Shown here piece after piece: positions 39,726 to 48,138 of a DNA stretch of 64,000 bases. Each line of letters opens with the position of its first letter. Positions within the stretch are counted from its first letter, which is position 1. The DNA is from Alcanivorax sp. REN37 (GTDB lineage Bacteria; Pseudomonadota; Gammaproteobacteria; Pseudomonadales; Alcanivoracaceae), in the NCBI RefSeq assembly GCF_041102775.1, contig NZ_JBGCUO010000002.1:205868-269867 (forward strand), read 5' to 3'. The position numbers and the translations under genes were made by a program. The notes beneath the pieces are model-generated. The model saw only the letters and a program-made list of their open reading frames with translations. It made no database searches and was not told where the DNA came from.

Positions 39726-40412
39726 TCAATCCAACGCCCGCGCTGCAGGTCGGCGCAGGTAGGCGCTGAAATCGATGTCACGGGCGGCGATCACCGCTTG
39801 CACGCGGTTGGTGGCGCCCAGTTTGCGCAGGATGGCGGAAACGTGGGCCTTCACCGTGCTTTCGGTGATGTTCAGGTCGTAAGCAATCACTTTGTTGGAG
39901 CTGCCGTGGGCCATCTTCTCGAACACCTGCATCTGCTTGCGGGTGAGAGTATCGAGTTGATCGGGGTAGATACGGCTGCCGTTGCTGTTGCGTTCCGGCG
40001 GCGCGCTGGCGCCAGCACGCACGATATCGGACGGCAGGTACACGGCACCGTCCAACACCTGCTGGATGGCCGCCACGATCTGCTTACGGGGCGTGGATTT
40101 GGTGATAAAACCCACCGCACCACAGGTCACCGACTGCAGGATGACGTGTTTGTCTTCCTCCGCCGAGACCACCACCGCGGGGAGCGTGGGGTGCTGGTTG
40201 CGCAGCCGGATCAGGCCGCTCATGCCATTCATGCCGGGCATGTTCAGGTCGAGCAGCAGCAGATCCAGCTCGTCGTGTTCTGCCACCGCAGCCAGGGTGG
40301 AATCAAAATCGTGGGCCTCATGAAGGTGGGTCCCCGGGAACCCGTCATGGATCACCTGAGCAATGGCCTCACGAAAAAGCGGATGATCGTCCGCCACCAG
40401 TATCTGGTACAT
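39726..40412 (-). CDS. erbR: LuxR-type response regulator ErbR/AgmR
   Basis: A 228-residue NarL/LuxR-family response regulator that activates exa transcription in pseudomonads (ErbR, also called AgmR). The start at ATG 40412 ([16 protein letters not shown]) has AGGAG upstream. The longer open frame lacks a start site. The receiver domain has the acidic pair DD at 8-9, the phospho-acceptor Asp in [11 protein letters not shown] and the conserved Lys in FITKS. The LuxR HTH is at about 160-215 ([22 protein letters not shown], split as [12 protein letters not shown] and [12 protein letters not shown]). It precedes nosP-nahK on the same strand. Confidence 0.92.
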   Translation of the reverse strand: MYQILVADDHPLFREAIAQVIHDGFPGTHLHEAHDFDSTLAAVAEHDELDLLLLDLNMPGMNGMSGLIRLRNQHPTLPAVVVSAEEDKHVILQSVTCGAVGFITKSTPRKQIVAAIQQVLDGAVYLPSDIVRAGASAPPERNSNGSRIYPDQLDTLTRKQMQVFEKMAHGSSNKVIAYDLNITESTVKAHVSAILRKLGATNRVQAVIAARDIDFSAYLRRPAARALD

Positions 40413-40530
40413 GGTGCGTCGCTCCTGCCTTGGAATGTGCGTAATTGTTGTAGGAATCGGGGTTCTGCCCCGGCAGTAGTGCGCAAGACGCTGTACCCGA
40501 CTGTAAAACGAAGCGTCGGCAGCGACCATA

Positions 40531-40554
40531 GCGCCAAAGTACTACGATTGGCGC
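40531..40554. promoter_or_regulatory. 24-bp inverted repeat upstream of erbR
   Basis: GCGCCAA and TTGGCGC form perfect 7-bp arms around a 10-bp centre (AGTACTACGA), about 120 bp before the erbR start. The size and symmetry suit a dimeric regulator. Whether it is autoregulatory is unknown. Confidence 0.45.
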
Positions 40555-41196
40555 TCTCCGCAAATCATGCACGACGGTCCATGCAGTGCCTTGGTGTCAT
40601 ATTCCGAGTAGTATCGGCGAGCGCTGACAGTGCGGTCGCCGATGCCGGTGGCGATTTGCTGAGGCCTCTGTTGTGGCGGCGGCTGCCGCTGGCCCTGACT
40701 GGGGCGGTGGCAGCGACCTGCTGTGACGCCAACCACATACTCACCGCCACCTTGGCGTATACGCACCCTTAACCGTGGTAATAGGCGGCTGAGGAGTTTT
40801 CCGGTTGCGGGCTTGCGCGCCTGGTAGTGGGGTCCGCCTACCACCGCTTGGCACAGGGGTTCCCACCGCAGTTTGGTCGTCCTCCGGCCAACAGTGGTGC
40901 CGCCATCGATAGTCTGGTCGCCTCTGCGTGGCTGTGCCTGATGAGCGCTTTCGGCCGCGCGCCCGCAGTGCGGTTGAATCGGGTTGCCTACGCCACCTTC
41001 CGGATGGTCCCTGCGCGCGCTTTTAAGCGGCTGGCCGCTTGGCGGCAGAATTGGCGGCGGGCTAATTGCCGCGATCGGCGCAGTGGCCTCGGCACGCGAA
41101 AGCCTAGTGTGAGTGCCATTCGGGCTCGGCGTGGTCGGCATGCATGGCGCGTTTGCGCTGGCATGCACAGGTTGGTGTGCCGCCGCGGATAACGTC

Positions 41197-41218
41197 CGGC
41201 GCACCGGTTGGTGCGCCG
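41197..41218 (-). terminator. Stem-loop after acs
   Basis: A 9-bp stem CGGCGCACC/GGTGCGCCG with a 4-base loop lies 10 bp after the acs stop. There is no U-tract. Confidence 0.6.
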
Positions 41219-41227
41219 TACGATGGC

Positions 41228-43165
41228 TCAAGTATTGAGGCGAGCAGCGATCAGCACATCCACCACCGACGGATCGGCCAGCGTGGAGGTGTCACCCAGG
41301 GTGTCGATCTCGTTGTTGGCGATCTTGCGCAGAATGCGGCGCATGATCTTGCCGGAACGGGTTTTCGGCAGTGACGGCGCAAACTGCAGCTGATCTGGGC
41401 GGGCAATGGCGCCGATTTCCTTGGTCACCAATGCTTTCAGCTCGTCGATCAGTGCCTGGCTCGGTTGCTCGCCGTCCATCAGGTCGACGAAGGCATAGAT
41501 GCCTTGGCCCTTCACGTCGTGGGGGTAGCCCACCACCGCAGCCTCGGCCACTTTCGGATGCAGGACCAGCGCTGATTCCACCTCGGCGGTGCCCATACGG
41601 TGCCCGGAGATGTTGAGCACATCGTCGACCCGGCCGGTGATCCAGTAGTAGCCGTCTTCATCGCGCCGCGCGCCGTCCCCGGTGAAATAGGTGCCGGGGT
41701 AAGTGGAGAAGTAGGTGTCGTACATGCGCTGGTGATCGCCGTAGATCGAGCGGATCTGGCTCGGCCAGGATTGCTTGATCACCAAGTTGCCGCTCACGGC
41801 GCCCTCCAGTTCCTTGCCTTGGTCATCGACAATCGCGGGCACCACGCCGAACAACGGCAGTGTGGCGGAACCGGGTTTGGTGTCCACGGCGCCAGGAATT
41901 GGCGCGATCAGGATGCTGCCGTTCTCGGTCTGCCACCACGTGTCCACGATCGGGCAGCGCTGCTCGCCGACCACGCGGTAATACCACTCCCAGGCTTCCG
42001 GGTTGATCGGCTCGCCCACCGAGCCCAGCAGTCGCAGCGATGCGCGCGAGGTGCCGGTGACAAACTGGTCTCCCGCGCCCATCAGTGCCCGGATGGCCGT
42101 CGGTGCGGTGTAGAAAATGGTGACCTGGTGCTTATCCACCACTTGCCAGACCCGTGAAGCGTCCGGGTAGGTGGGTACTCCTTCGAACATCACCGTGGTG
42201 GCGCCGTTGGCGAGCGGGCCGTAGACAATGTAGCTGTGGCCGGTGACCCAGCCCACGTCGGCGGTGCACCAGTAGACGTCGTCGTCCTGGCAGTCGAACA
42301 CGTAACGGTGGGTCAGCGAGGCGCCCAGCAGGTAGCCGGCGGTGGTGTGCAGCACGCCCTTCGGTTTGCCGGTGGAGCCAGAGGTGTAAAGGATGAACAG
42401 CGGATCTTCCGCGTCCATGCTTTCGGCGGGGCAGTCGACCGGTTGTTGCGGCACTTGTTCGTGGTACCAGAAATCGCGGCCGTCTTGCCACGCCACTTGG
42501 CCGCCGGTGCGTTGCACCACGATGCAGCTGTGCACGCTCGGGCACTGCGACAGGGCACGGTCGGCGTTGGCTTTCAGTGGCACCTTGCGGCCGCCCCGCA
42601 CGCCTTCGTCGGCGGTGATCAGGGCGCAGGCTTCGGCGTTCTGAATGCGATCTTTCAAAGCTTCCGGCGAAAAGCCGCCGAACACCACTGAATGCACGGC
42701 GCCGATGCGGGCACAGGCGAGCATGGCGTAAGCGGCTTCCGGGATCATCGGCATGTAAATGCAGACGCGATCGCCCTTGCCGATGCCGCGCGCGCGCAGC
42801 AGGTTGGCGAGGCGGCCGACTTCGTCGTGCAGCTGGCGGTAGGTGATGGTCTTGCTCTCGGCGGGATCGTCGCCTTCCCAGATGATGGCGGCCTTATCGC
42901 CGCGCTGGGCCAAGTGCCGGTCGATGCAGTTTTCGGCCACGTTGAGGGTGGCGCCATCGAACCAGCGGGCGTCGCCGGTGCTGAAGTCCCAGTCGCACAC
43001 GCTCTGCCACGGGCTGCGCCATTGCAGCAGTTCCTGGGCACGGTCGCCCCAGAATGTGGCGGGGTCGTTGATCGACTGCTGGTACCAGCGTTGGTACATC
43101 TCAGCGTCCATCAGAGCGCGCTGACGGAATGCGGCGGGCACCGGATAACGTTTCGTGTCCGACAT
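41228..43165 (-). CDS. acs: Acetyl-CoA synthetase
   Basis: Acs activates acetate to acetyl-CoA through acetyl-AMP, completing ethanol assimilation after ExaA and ExaC. From ATG 43165 (AGGAG at good spacing) it is 645 residues, a normal length. Motifs are the ATP loop [12 protein letters not shown], the WWQTENGS substrate motif, [18 protein letters not shown] and the C-terminal acetylation lysine in [12 protein letters not shown] longer frame to 43216 would include the CA motif AACAACAA at 43191-43198, which instead sits in the 5' leader. It is a single gene bounded by a terminator on each side. Confidence 0.97.
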   Translation of the reverse strand: MSDTKRYPVPAAFRQRALMDAEMYQRWYQQSINDPATFWGDRAQELLQWRSPWQSVCDWDFSTGDARWFDGATLNVAENCIDRHLAQRGDKAAIIWEGDDPAESKTITYRQLHDEVGRLANLLRARGIGKGDRVCIYMPMIPEAAYAMLACARIGAVHSVVFGGFSPEALKDRIQNAEACALITADEGVRGGRKVPLKANADRALSQCPSVHSCIVVQRTGGQVAWQDGRDFWYHEQVPQQPVDCPAESMDAEDPLFILYTSGSTGKPKGVLHTTAGYLLGASLTHRYVFDCQDDDVYWCTADVGWVTGHSYIVYGPLANGATTVMFEGVPTYPDASRVWQVVDKHQVTIFYTAPTAIRALMGAGDQFVTGTSRASLRLLGSVGEPINPEAWEWYYRVVGEQRCPIVDTWWQTENGSILIAPIPGAVDTKPGSATLPLFGVVPAIVDDQGKELEGAVSGNLVIKQSWPSQIRSIYGDHQRMYDTYFSTYPGTYFTGDGARRDEDGYYWITGRVDDVLNISGHRMGTAEVESALVLHPKVAEAAVVGYPHDVKGQGIYAFVDLMDGEQPSQALIDELKALVTKEIGAIARPDQLQFAPSLPKTRSGKIMRRILRKIANNEIDTLGDTSTLADPSVVDVLIAARLNT

Positions 43166-43190
43166 CGTGACTCTCCTTTGCGGCATTCGC

Positions 43191-43198
43191 TTGTTGTT
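43191..43198 (-). promoter_or_regulatory. CA motif in the acs leader
   Basis: AACAACAA on the minus strand lies 26-33 bases before the acs ATG, upstream of the Shine-Dalgarno site. It repeats the motif found at exaA, exaC, the PqqU-like receptor and the CrcZ-like RNA. Confidence 0.5.
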
Positions 43199-43328
43199 CT
43201 GTGGCATCACGGGCACGGCGCGGCGGCCATGCTAGAGGCACAACACTATCCTGCTTCAAATGCGGAGCGTAAAGGGTCAAAACGGATGAGGACCAAAGCA
43301 TTAGGTCAATCGGACCAGAGCCGGAAAC

Positions 43329-43355
43329 AAAAAAGCCCCGCATGATAGCGGGGCT
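43329..43355 (-). terminator. panD terminator
   Basis: An 8-bp stem AGCCCCGC/GCGGGGCT with a 6-base loop is followed on the minus strand by TTTTTGTTT. Confidence 0.9.
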
Positions 43356-43378
43356 CTTGAAGCCGGGTCAGAAGGCGG

Positions 43379-43759
43379 TCAGGCCACCTGCACCGGAATT
43401 GCGTTGCTGGTGCCTTTGACGGTGTTGCCTTCACCGCAGTACACCAGCCGCGGCTGGAAGTTGATCAGTTCAGCGGCCGAGTAATTGGCGTACGCACAGA
43501 TGATCAGGCGATCGCCGGGTGCAGCTTTGTGGGCTGCCGCGCCGTTGACGGAGATGATCTTGGAGCCTTCTTCCCCACGGATGGCGTAGGTGGTGAAGCG
43601 CTCGCCGTTGTCGACGTTGTAAATCTGGATCTGCTCGTATTCAAGAATACCGGCCAGGTCGAGCAGGTCGCCGTCAATGGCGCAGGATCCTTCGTATTCG
43701 AGCTCCGCGTGGGTAACGCGCGCCTGATGCAGCTTGGCCTTCAGCATTGTGCACTGCAT
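43379..43759 (-). CDS. panD: Aspartate 1-decarboxylase
   Basis: PanD makes beta-alanine for pantothenate. The 126-residue proenzyme cleaves itself between Gly and Ser in YEGSCAID (residues 23-30), giving the pyruvoyl cofactor on Ser25. Tyr and Asn residues of the active site are present (YAIRG and ANYSA). It follows panC on the same strand after a 148-bp spacer in which I see no gene. A terminator closes the pan run. No PanM-type activator is seen nearby. Confidence 0.96.
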   Translation of the reverse strand: MQCTMLKAKLHQARVTHAELEYEGSCAIDGDLLDLAGILEYEQIQIYNVDNGERFTTYAIRGEEGSKIISVNGAAAHKAAPGDRLIICAYANYSAAELINFQPRLVYCGEGNTVKGTSNAIPVQVA

Positions 43760-43907
43760 GACTCAATACCTCATTTGCGTGGCCGCATGCGGCCATGGCG
43801 ACTAGTGACAGCTGGACGACGTGATCCGCCCTGATGCGCACTGGCACGTGTGACCACCGGAGAACGGAAGCCACGGCCCAAAATGGCGCGCCAGTATGCC
43901 GGAATGG

Positions 43908-44759
43908 TCAGTCACGTACAATTGCCACCGGGAGATTGTCGATCAATCGGGTTTCGCCCAGACGGGCTGCGGCGGCCAGGTGCAGGCGCAGCGTGTCTGG
44001 AGTTACCGGATAAAGCTTTTCCGCATCAACGATCTGGAAGTAATCCACCACGAAGCCGGCAGCTTCCAGCTGCGCGCGGGCACGCTCGATCAGCGCCGGA
44101 TAATCGCGGTCGCCACGTTCCAGCGCTGCCTGAGCAGCACGCAAGGTGGCATATAGCGCTGGCGCCTGCTGACGTTGCTCGGCGCTCAGGTAACCGTTGC
44201 GGGAACTCAGTGCCAGGCCGTCGTCCTCGCGCTCGGTGGTAACACCGATGATCTCGATGCCGTAGCACAGGTCTTGCACCATGCGACGGATTACTGCCAA
44301 TTGTTGGTAGTCCTTCTCACCGAAGCAGGCCACATCTGGGGTGACGATGTTGAACAGCTTCGACACCACCGTGGTGACGCCACGGAAATGCCCTGGCCGC
44401 GCCGCGCCGCACAAGTGGTCGCCCAACTGGTCTACTTCCACCCAAGTCAGGTTTGGCTCGGGGTACATTTCGTCGGCGGAGGGGGCGAACAGCAGATCGC
44501 AGCCGGCGGCGGCCAGTTTTTCTTGGTCTGCCTCTAGCGTGCGCGGGTAGCTGTCGAAATCCTCGGTGGGACCAAACTGGGTCGGGTTCACGAACACGCT
44601 GGCGACAACCCGGTCAGCGTGTTCGCGGGCGGTGGTGACCAAGCGGATGTGGCCGCTGTGCAGGTTGCCCATGGTTGGGACCAGTGCCACCCGTTCGCCG
44701 GCGGCTTTCCAGGCGGCCACACGGGCGCGCACTTCGGCAATGCGATGAAGGGTCTGCAT
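43908..44759 (-). CDS. panC: Pantothenate synthetase
   Basis: PanC joins pantoate and beta-alanine with ATP. The 283-residue length is normal. The nucleotide-binding HIGH-type motif is in [14 protein letters not shown] and the KMSKS-like loop in [10 protein letters not shown]. Pantoate-binding Gln residues lie in FGEKDYQQL. It follows panB by 53 bp, with a GC hairpin (44785-44804) in the spacer. Confidence 0.97.
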   Translation of the reverse strand: MQTLHRIAEVRARVAAWKAAGERVALVPTMGNLHSGHIRLVTTAREHADRVVASVFVNPTQFGPTEDFDSYPRTLEADQEKLAAAGCDLLFAPSADEMYPEPNLTWVEVDQLGDHLCGAARPGHFRGVTTVVSKLFNIVTPDVACFGEKDYQQLAVIRRMVQDLCYGIEIIGVTTEREDDGLALSSRNGYLSAEQRQQAPALYATLRAAQAALERGDRDYPALIERARAQLEAAGFVVDYFQIVDAEKLYPVTPDTLRLHLAAAARLGETRLIDNLPVAIVRD

Positions 44760-44784
44760 GATGATGTCCTGTAGCTGGCAGAGT

Positions 44785-44804
44785 GCGGGGCCGTGCGGCC
44801 CCGC
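44785..44804 (-). other. Hairpin in the panB-panC spacer
   Basis: An 8-bp stem GCGGGGCC/GGCCCCGC with loop GTGC and no U-tract, so it is more likely an intra-operon stability or pausing element than a terminator. Confidence 0.5.
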
Positions 44805-44812
44805 CAGAAGGC

Positions 44813-45604
44813 TCAGAAGCAGTGTTCGTCAGCCGGGAAGGTCCCGGCCTTAACGGCACTGTCGTAGGCGCGGAAGGCGGCGTTGATATCGCCGCCGGCG
44901 TCGAGCATGAAATTGCGCACAAAGCGGGCCGGTTTGCCCGGTGTCAGGCCGAGCATATCGTGCATCACCAGCACCTGGCCGTCGCACTCCGGCGCGGCGC
45001 CAATGCCGATCACCGGGATGGTCACCGAGCTCAGCAGCTGGCGGCTGACGTCGCGCGGCACGCACTCCAGCAGCAGCACCGCGGCGCCGGCTTTTTCCAG
45101 TGCCACCGCGTCTTGGATCAACTGGCGGGCGCTGTCTTCGTCACGGCCCTGCACCCGGTAACCTCCGAAAGCGTTCACGGCTTGGGGCGTCAGGCCCATG
45201 TGTACACACACCGGCACGCCATTGCGCTTGAGCAACTGTACGGTGTCGGCCAGCCAGGCTGCGCCTTCGATTTTCACCATATGGGCACCGGCCTGCATCA
45301 CTTTCAGTGACGCGTCCAAGGCGCGTTCTGGAGTGGCGGCGGCTAGGAATGGCAAGTCGCTCATGATCAGCGCGCCCTGGTTGCCGCGGGCCACCGCGGC
45401 GGTGTGGTACGCCATCTCGTCAACACTGACCGGCAGGGTGCTGGAGTTGCCTTGCACCACCATGCCAAGGGAGTCGCCCACCAAGATGGCATCGACCCCT
45501 GCCTCGCTAATGCGGTGGGCAAAGGTGGCGTCATAGGCGGTCAGAACGGAAAATTTGCGGCCTTCGTTCTTGCACTGCTGCAAGGTACGGACGGTAACGC
45601 TCAT
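44813..45604 (-). CDS. panB: 3-methyl-2-oxobutanoate hydroxymethyltransferase
   Basis: PanB transfers a hydroxymethyl group from methylene-THF to ketoisovalerate, the first step to pantoate. From ATG 45604 ([15 protein letters not shown]) it is 263 residues, as in E. coli. The longer frame back to 45688 is not preceded by a ribosome-binding site. Signature segments are [20 protein letters not shown] and the metal-binding Asp/Glu in MSDLPF and KIEGAAW. It follows folK, the order conserved in gammaproteobacteria. Confidence 0.96.
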   Translation of the reverse strand: MSVTVRTLQQCKNEGRKFSVLTAYDATFAHRISEAGVDAILVGDSLGMVVQGNSSTLPVSVDEMAYHTAAVARGNQGALIMSDLPFLAAATPERALDASLKVMQAGAHMVKIEGAAWLADTVQLLKRNGVPVCVHMGLTPQAVNAFGGYRVQGRDEDSARQLIQDAVALEKAGAAVLLLECVPRDVSRQLLSSVTIPVIGIGAAPECDGQVLVMHDMLGLTPGKPARFVRNFMLDAGGDINAAFRAYDSAVKAGTFPADEHCF

Positions 45605-45709
45605 GCCGGTCTCCGGGTTGTGGGAAAAAGCACGGTGGCGTGATGTGACGCGCGCCGGCGGGCCTAAAGTAGTAGCCGGTTCCGGCAATGTCCAGCGTCG
45701 GTGCCGGCC

Positions 45710-46210
45710 TCAGACTGTCAGGTCGGAACCGGCGTCCAGTGGCGCAATGCCGTGTCGCGCGCAGTGGGCGGCCAGTGTGAGCACGCTGCGGCCGTCCGGC
45801 AGTGTCAGATCGGGCGCCAGTTCCGCCAGCGGCACCAGTACGAAGCCGCGCTCCGCCAAATGCGGGTGCGGCACTGTTAGACGCGGGTGGTTGATGATTT
45901 CGGCGCCATACAGCAGCAAGTCGAGATCCAGGGTGCGTTCGCCCCAATGGCGCAGGCGTTGGCGGCCGGCAGCCTGCTCCAGCGCTTGCAGTGCATCCAG
46001 CAGAGCGAGGGGAGACAGGGCGGTGTCCAGCCCCGCCACCGCATTAATGAAGTCCGGCTGGTCCTGGGGGCCCACCGGGGGCGTGCGGTATAGCAGTGAT
46101 TGGCCGGCCAGGCAGCTCTCCGGCAGTGCTGCAAGCGCTGACAAGGCATCACGCACTTGCTGCGTCGGCCCGGCCAGATTGCTGCCGATACCGATATAGG
46201 CGCGCATCAT
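45710..46210 (-). CDS. folK: HPPK (6-hydroxymethyl-7,8-dihydropterin pyrophosphokinase)
   Basis: FolK transfers pyrophosphate from ATP to the pterin in folate synthesis. It is 166 residues, with the N-terminal YIGIGSNLAGP and the metal-binding ERTLDLDLLLYG. The start overlaps the pcnB stop by 4 bp (ATGA), so translation is coupled to poly(A) polymerase, as in E. coli and Pseudomonas. An ATG three bases later could also be used. Confidence 0.96.
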   Translation of the reverse strand: MMRAYIGIGSNLAGPTQQVRDALSALAALPESCLAGQSLLYRTPPVGPQDQPDFINAVAGLDTALSPLALLDALQALEQAAGRQRLRHWGERTLDLDLLLYGAEIINHPRLTVPHPHLAERGFVLVPLAELAPDLTLPDGRSVLTLAAHCARHGIAPLDAGSDLTV

Positions 46211-47709
46211 GCGTCGGTGCTGCCGCCACCGGCGGGACGGCGACGACGGGGACGCCGGCGCCGACGGCGCTGGCCATCGTCGGTTTCTGGCTCGGCCAAC
46301 TCCGGTCCACGCGGGCGCCGTACTTGCTGGGCCATCTCATCGCGGGTTTCCGGGTCAGCGTCTTGGTAGTCGGTCCACCATTGGCCGAGGCCCGGCGCAA
46401 TTTCGCCGGCTTCCTCGCGCAGCAGCAGGAAATCGTAGGCGGCACGGAAGCGCGGGTGTTCCATCAGTTGCGCGGCACGCTGGCCTTGGCGACGCGGTAG
46501 GCGCAGCTGCAGATCCCAGATCTCGCGCATCACGCTGGAAAAACGGCGCGGAATCGCTACCCGGTTGACCTGTTGCACCACCACATCGCCAGCGGCCTTG
46601 CTCATCGCCTGTACCGGCGGCATGCCCTGATCCAGCGCGCGCTGGAAGCGCCGGCGTACCGCCGGCCACAGCAGCACCGCAAACAGGAACGCCGGGGTGA
46701 CTGGCTTATCGTCCGCCAAGCGACGGTCAGTGTTGCGCATTGCGGCTTCGAGGAAGGTCAGGTCAACGCCGCCGTCCTTGTCGCGCATGGCGGTGGCCGT
46801 CAGCGGCAGCAGCGGTTCCAGCAAATCATGGGCGCGCAGGCCGTCGAGGGTGGCCAGTGCGTGACCGCTGAGGAACAGTTTCAGGACTTCTTCGAACAGC
46901 CGAGCAGCGGGCACTTGCGCCAACAGTGGGGCCATGGCGGTGATCGGTGCAGCGGTGGCCGGGTCCAGCTCGAAGCCGAGTTTGGCCTGGAACCGAATGG
47001 CGCGGATCATGCGTACTGGGTCTTCACGATAACGCTGTTCGGGCTCGCCGATCAGGCGCAACGTGCGTTGCTCAATGTCGTGGAGGCTGTCTGCGAAGTC
47101 ATGCAGGCTGAAATCGGCAATGTCGTAATAGAGGGCATTGACGGTGAAGTCTCGGCGCAGCGCGTCCTCTTCGATCGAGCCGTAAACGTTGTCACGCAGG
47201 ATTTGGCCGTCCTTGCTGAGTTTGACCAGTCGCTCGTCATCGCGGTCATCGCTGAGAGCGCGGAATGTGGCCACTTCGATGATCTCGCCGCGGTGGCGCA
47301 CATGCACCAGCTTGAAGCGGCGACCGATCACGCGCGCTCCGCGGAACAGACGCTCGACTTCTTCCGGCCGTGCGTTGGTCACCACATCGAAATCTTTTGG
47401 CGGTACCCCGGTCAGCAAGTCGCGTAGGCAGCCGCCGACCAGGAAGGCGTCGTAACCGGCTTCGTGCAGGCCGTACAGCACATGCAGGGCGCCGCGGGAG
47501 ATGTCCTTGCGGGAAATTGGGTGGTCAGCGCGGGGAATCAGGGTGCTGGTGGGCAGCGTCGGCGTGGTGGTACGGCGGAATGGGCGCATCAAGAGATTCC
47601 AGAGTGCGGCCCAGCTCGCTGCAAGGCGCTGGACGAAGGATGGCATGACATCGGGGTTGGGCGGCATGAAGGGCGACAGCTCGCTTGGGTACGGGAACAA
47701 GCCAAGCAT
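46207..47709 (-). CDS. pcnB: Poly(A) polymerase I
   Basis: PcnB adds 3' poly(A) tails that promote RNA decay. It has the nucleotidyltransferase signature FLVGGCLRDLLTG plus KDFDVVTNA, the RNA-binding domain and a strongly basic C-terminus (RRRRRRPRRRRP). The maximal frame is 500 residues. Pseudomonas homologues are nearer 460, so ATG 47589 (MRPFRRTT, GGAA seven bases upstream) may be the true start. It lies downstream of the CrcZ-like RNA and its terminator, as pcnB does in pseudomonads, and is coupled to folK. Confidence 0.93.
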   Translation of the reverse strand: MLGLFPYPSELSPFMPPNPDVMPSFVQRLAASWAALWNLLMRPFRRTTTPTLPTSTLIPRADHPISRKDISRGALHVLYGLHEAGYDAFLVGGCLRDLLTGVPPKDFDVVTNARPEEVERLFRGARVIGRRFKLVHVRHRGEIIEVATFRALSDDRDDERLVKLSKDGQILRDNVYGSIEEDALRRDFTVNALYYDIADFSLHDFADSLHDIEQRTLRLIGEPEQRYREDPVRMIRAIRFQAKLGFELDPATAAPITAMAPLLAQVPAARLFEEVLKLFLSGHALATLDGLRAHDLLEPLLPLTATAMRDKDGGVDLTFLEAAMRNTDRRLADDKPVTPAFLFAVLLWPAVRRRFQRALDQGMPPVQAMSKAAGDVVVQQVNRVAIPRRFSSVMREIWDLQLRLPRRQGQRAAQLMEHPRFRAAYDFLLLREEAGEIAPGLGQWWTDYQDADPETRDEMAQQVRRPRGPELAEPETDDGQRRRRRRPRRRRPAGGGSTDA

Positions 47710-47784
47710 CTTACAACCTAACGTCGGGACTGCCCACTTGGCATCCGCGCTGTGGCTGGGGCGAGATGAAACATCCAGACATGA

Positions 47785-47815
47785 AAAAGGGGCCCCAGAC
47801 GTGCTGAGGCCCCTT
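47785..47815 (-). terminator. Terminator of the CrcZ-like RNA
   Basis: An 8-bp stem AAGGGGCC/GGCCCCTT (47808-47815 and 47787-47794) with a 13-base loop is followed on the minus strand by TTTTTC. It separates the RNA from pcnB. Confidence 0.88.
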
Positions 47816-48010
47816 ATGATTGCGCTGATTCTGTTATTGTTATTTTTTCTTATATTTTGTTTTCTGCCTTTTTTGTCATGACATCACTGTCATGTTGAGC
47901 ACTGCATTGGCTTCGTTCGTTGTTATTCTTTTTTTCAGCCTTGCCGCCGGTGTTGTTGTTGTTTGCTGGCGTAGAGTCATCTTGTCGTTTGACCGATCTG
48001 ATTGCAAGAA
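47785..48010 (-). ncRNA. crcZ: Candidate CrcZ-like catabolite-control RNA
   Basis: The 429-bp gap between cbrB and pcnB is AT-rich against its surroundings. On the minus strand it contains three A/C-rich AANAANAA-type motifs, at 47951-47964 (AAACAACAACAAC), 47919-47936 (AATAACAAC) and 47832-47849 (AATAACAATAACA), and ends in a perfect terminator. In Pseudomonas the same interval encodes CrcZ, an RNA with several such motifs that sequesters Hfq/Crc and is activated by CbrB. Position, orientation, motif content and terminator all agree. The 5' end is not known; I set an approximate limit. A TGTTAC-N15-GTAACA palindrome lies upstream at 48094-48120, but no convincing -24/-12 promoter was found. 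Confidence 0.75.
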
Positions 48011-48093
48011 TTTCAAAAGTCCTTGTAAATCAGTTGGTTGCGGTGATTTTGAATTTTATCTCGGTTGTGGTGACGTGGGGCGCCGGTTGTGGG

Positions 48094-48120
48094 TGTTACT
48101 CGCTGTGTAGGACGGTAACA
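48094..48120 (-). promoter_or_regulatory. TGTTAC-N15-GTAACA palindrome (candidate CbrB site)
   Basis: Perfect 6-bp arms at 48094-48099 and 48115-48120 have a 21-bp repeat distance, two helical turns, so a dimer would bind one face. It lies between the cbrB stop (48139) and the RNA, the place where CbrB activator sites with TGTTAC/GTAACA-like arms are reported in Pseudomonas. Confidence 0.65.
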
Positions 48121-48138
48121 GCCTCGTGGGGAAACCAC

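Larger units (their letters stand above)
40413..41227. other. 815-bp region with no supported gene between erbR and acs
   Basis: Frames exist on both strands here but have poor codon texture, no recognisable family and no ribosome-binding site. The right end holds the acs terminator-like stem (41197-41218) and the left end the erbR promoter with a 24-bp dyad. In between are several small hairpins, for example AAGCGG/CCGCTT at 41025-41040. One short plus-strand frame near 40580-40772 (about 63 codons, ending LTATLAYTHP) cannot be excluded. This is most likely regulatory or decayed sequence. Confidence 0.6.

Noticed and set aside
34386..40554. A common operator shared by the exaA promoter and the erbR upstream dyad (both contain GTAGTA)
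   Set aside because: The flanking arms have opposite polarity (TTGG...CCAA versus CCAA...TTGG) and different spacing, so a common site is not supported.
40542..41231. Minus-strand 229-codon frame between acs and erbR
   Set aside because: Composition is Pro/Arg/Gln-rich, it crosses the acs stem-loop and the erbR upstream dyad, and no motif or start signal supports it.
47880..48130. Sigma-54 (-24/-12) promoter for the CrcZ-like RNA
   Set aside because: No GG-N10-GC pair with reasonable flanks was found on the minus strand; the nearest candidates miss the -12 GC or have the wrong spacing.
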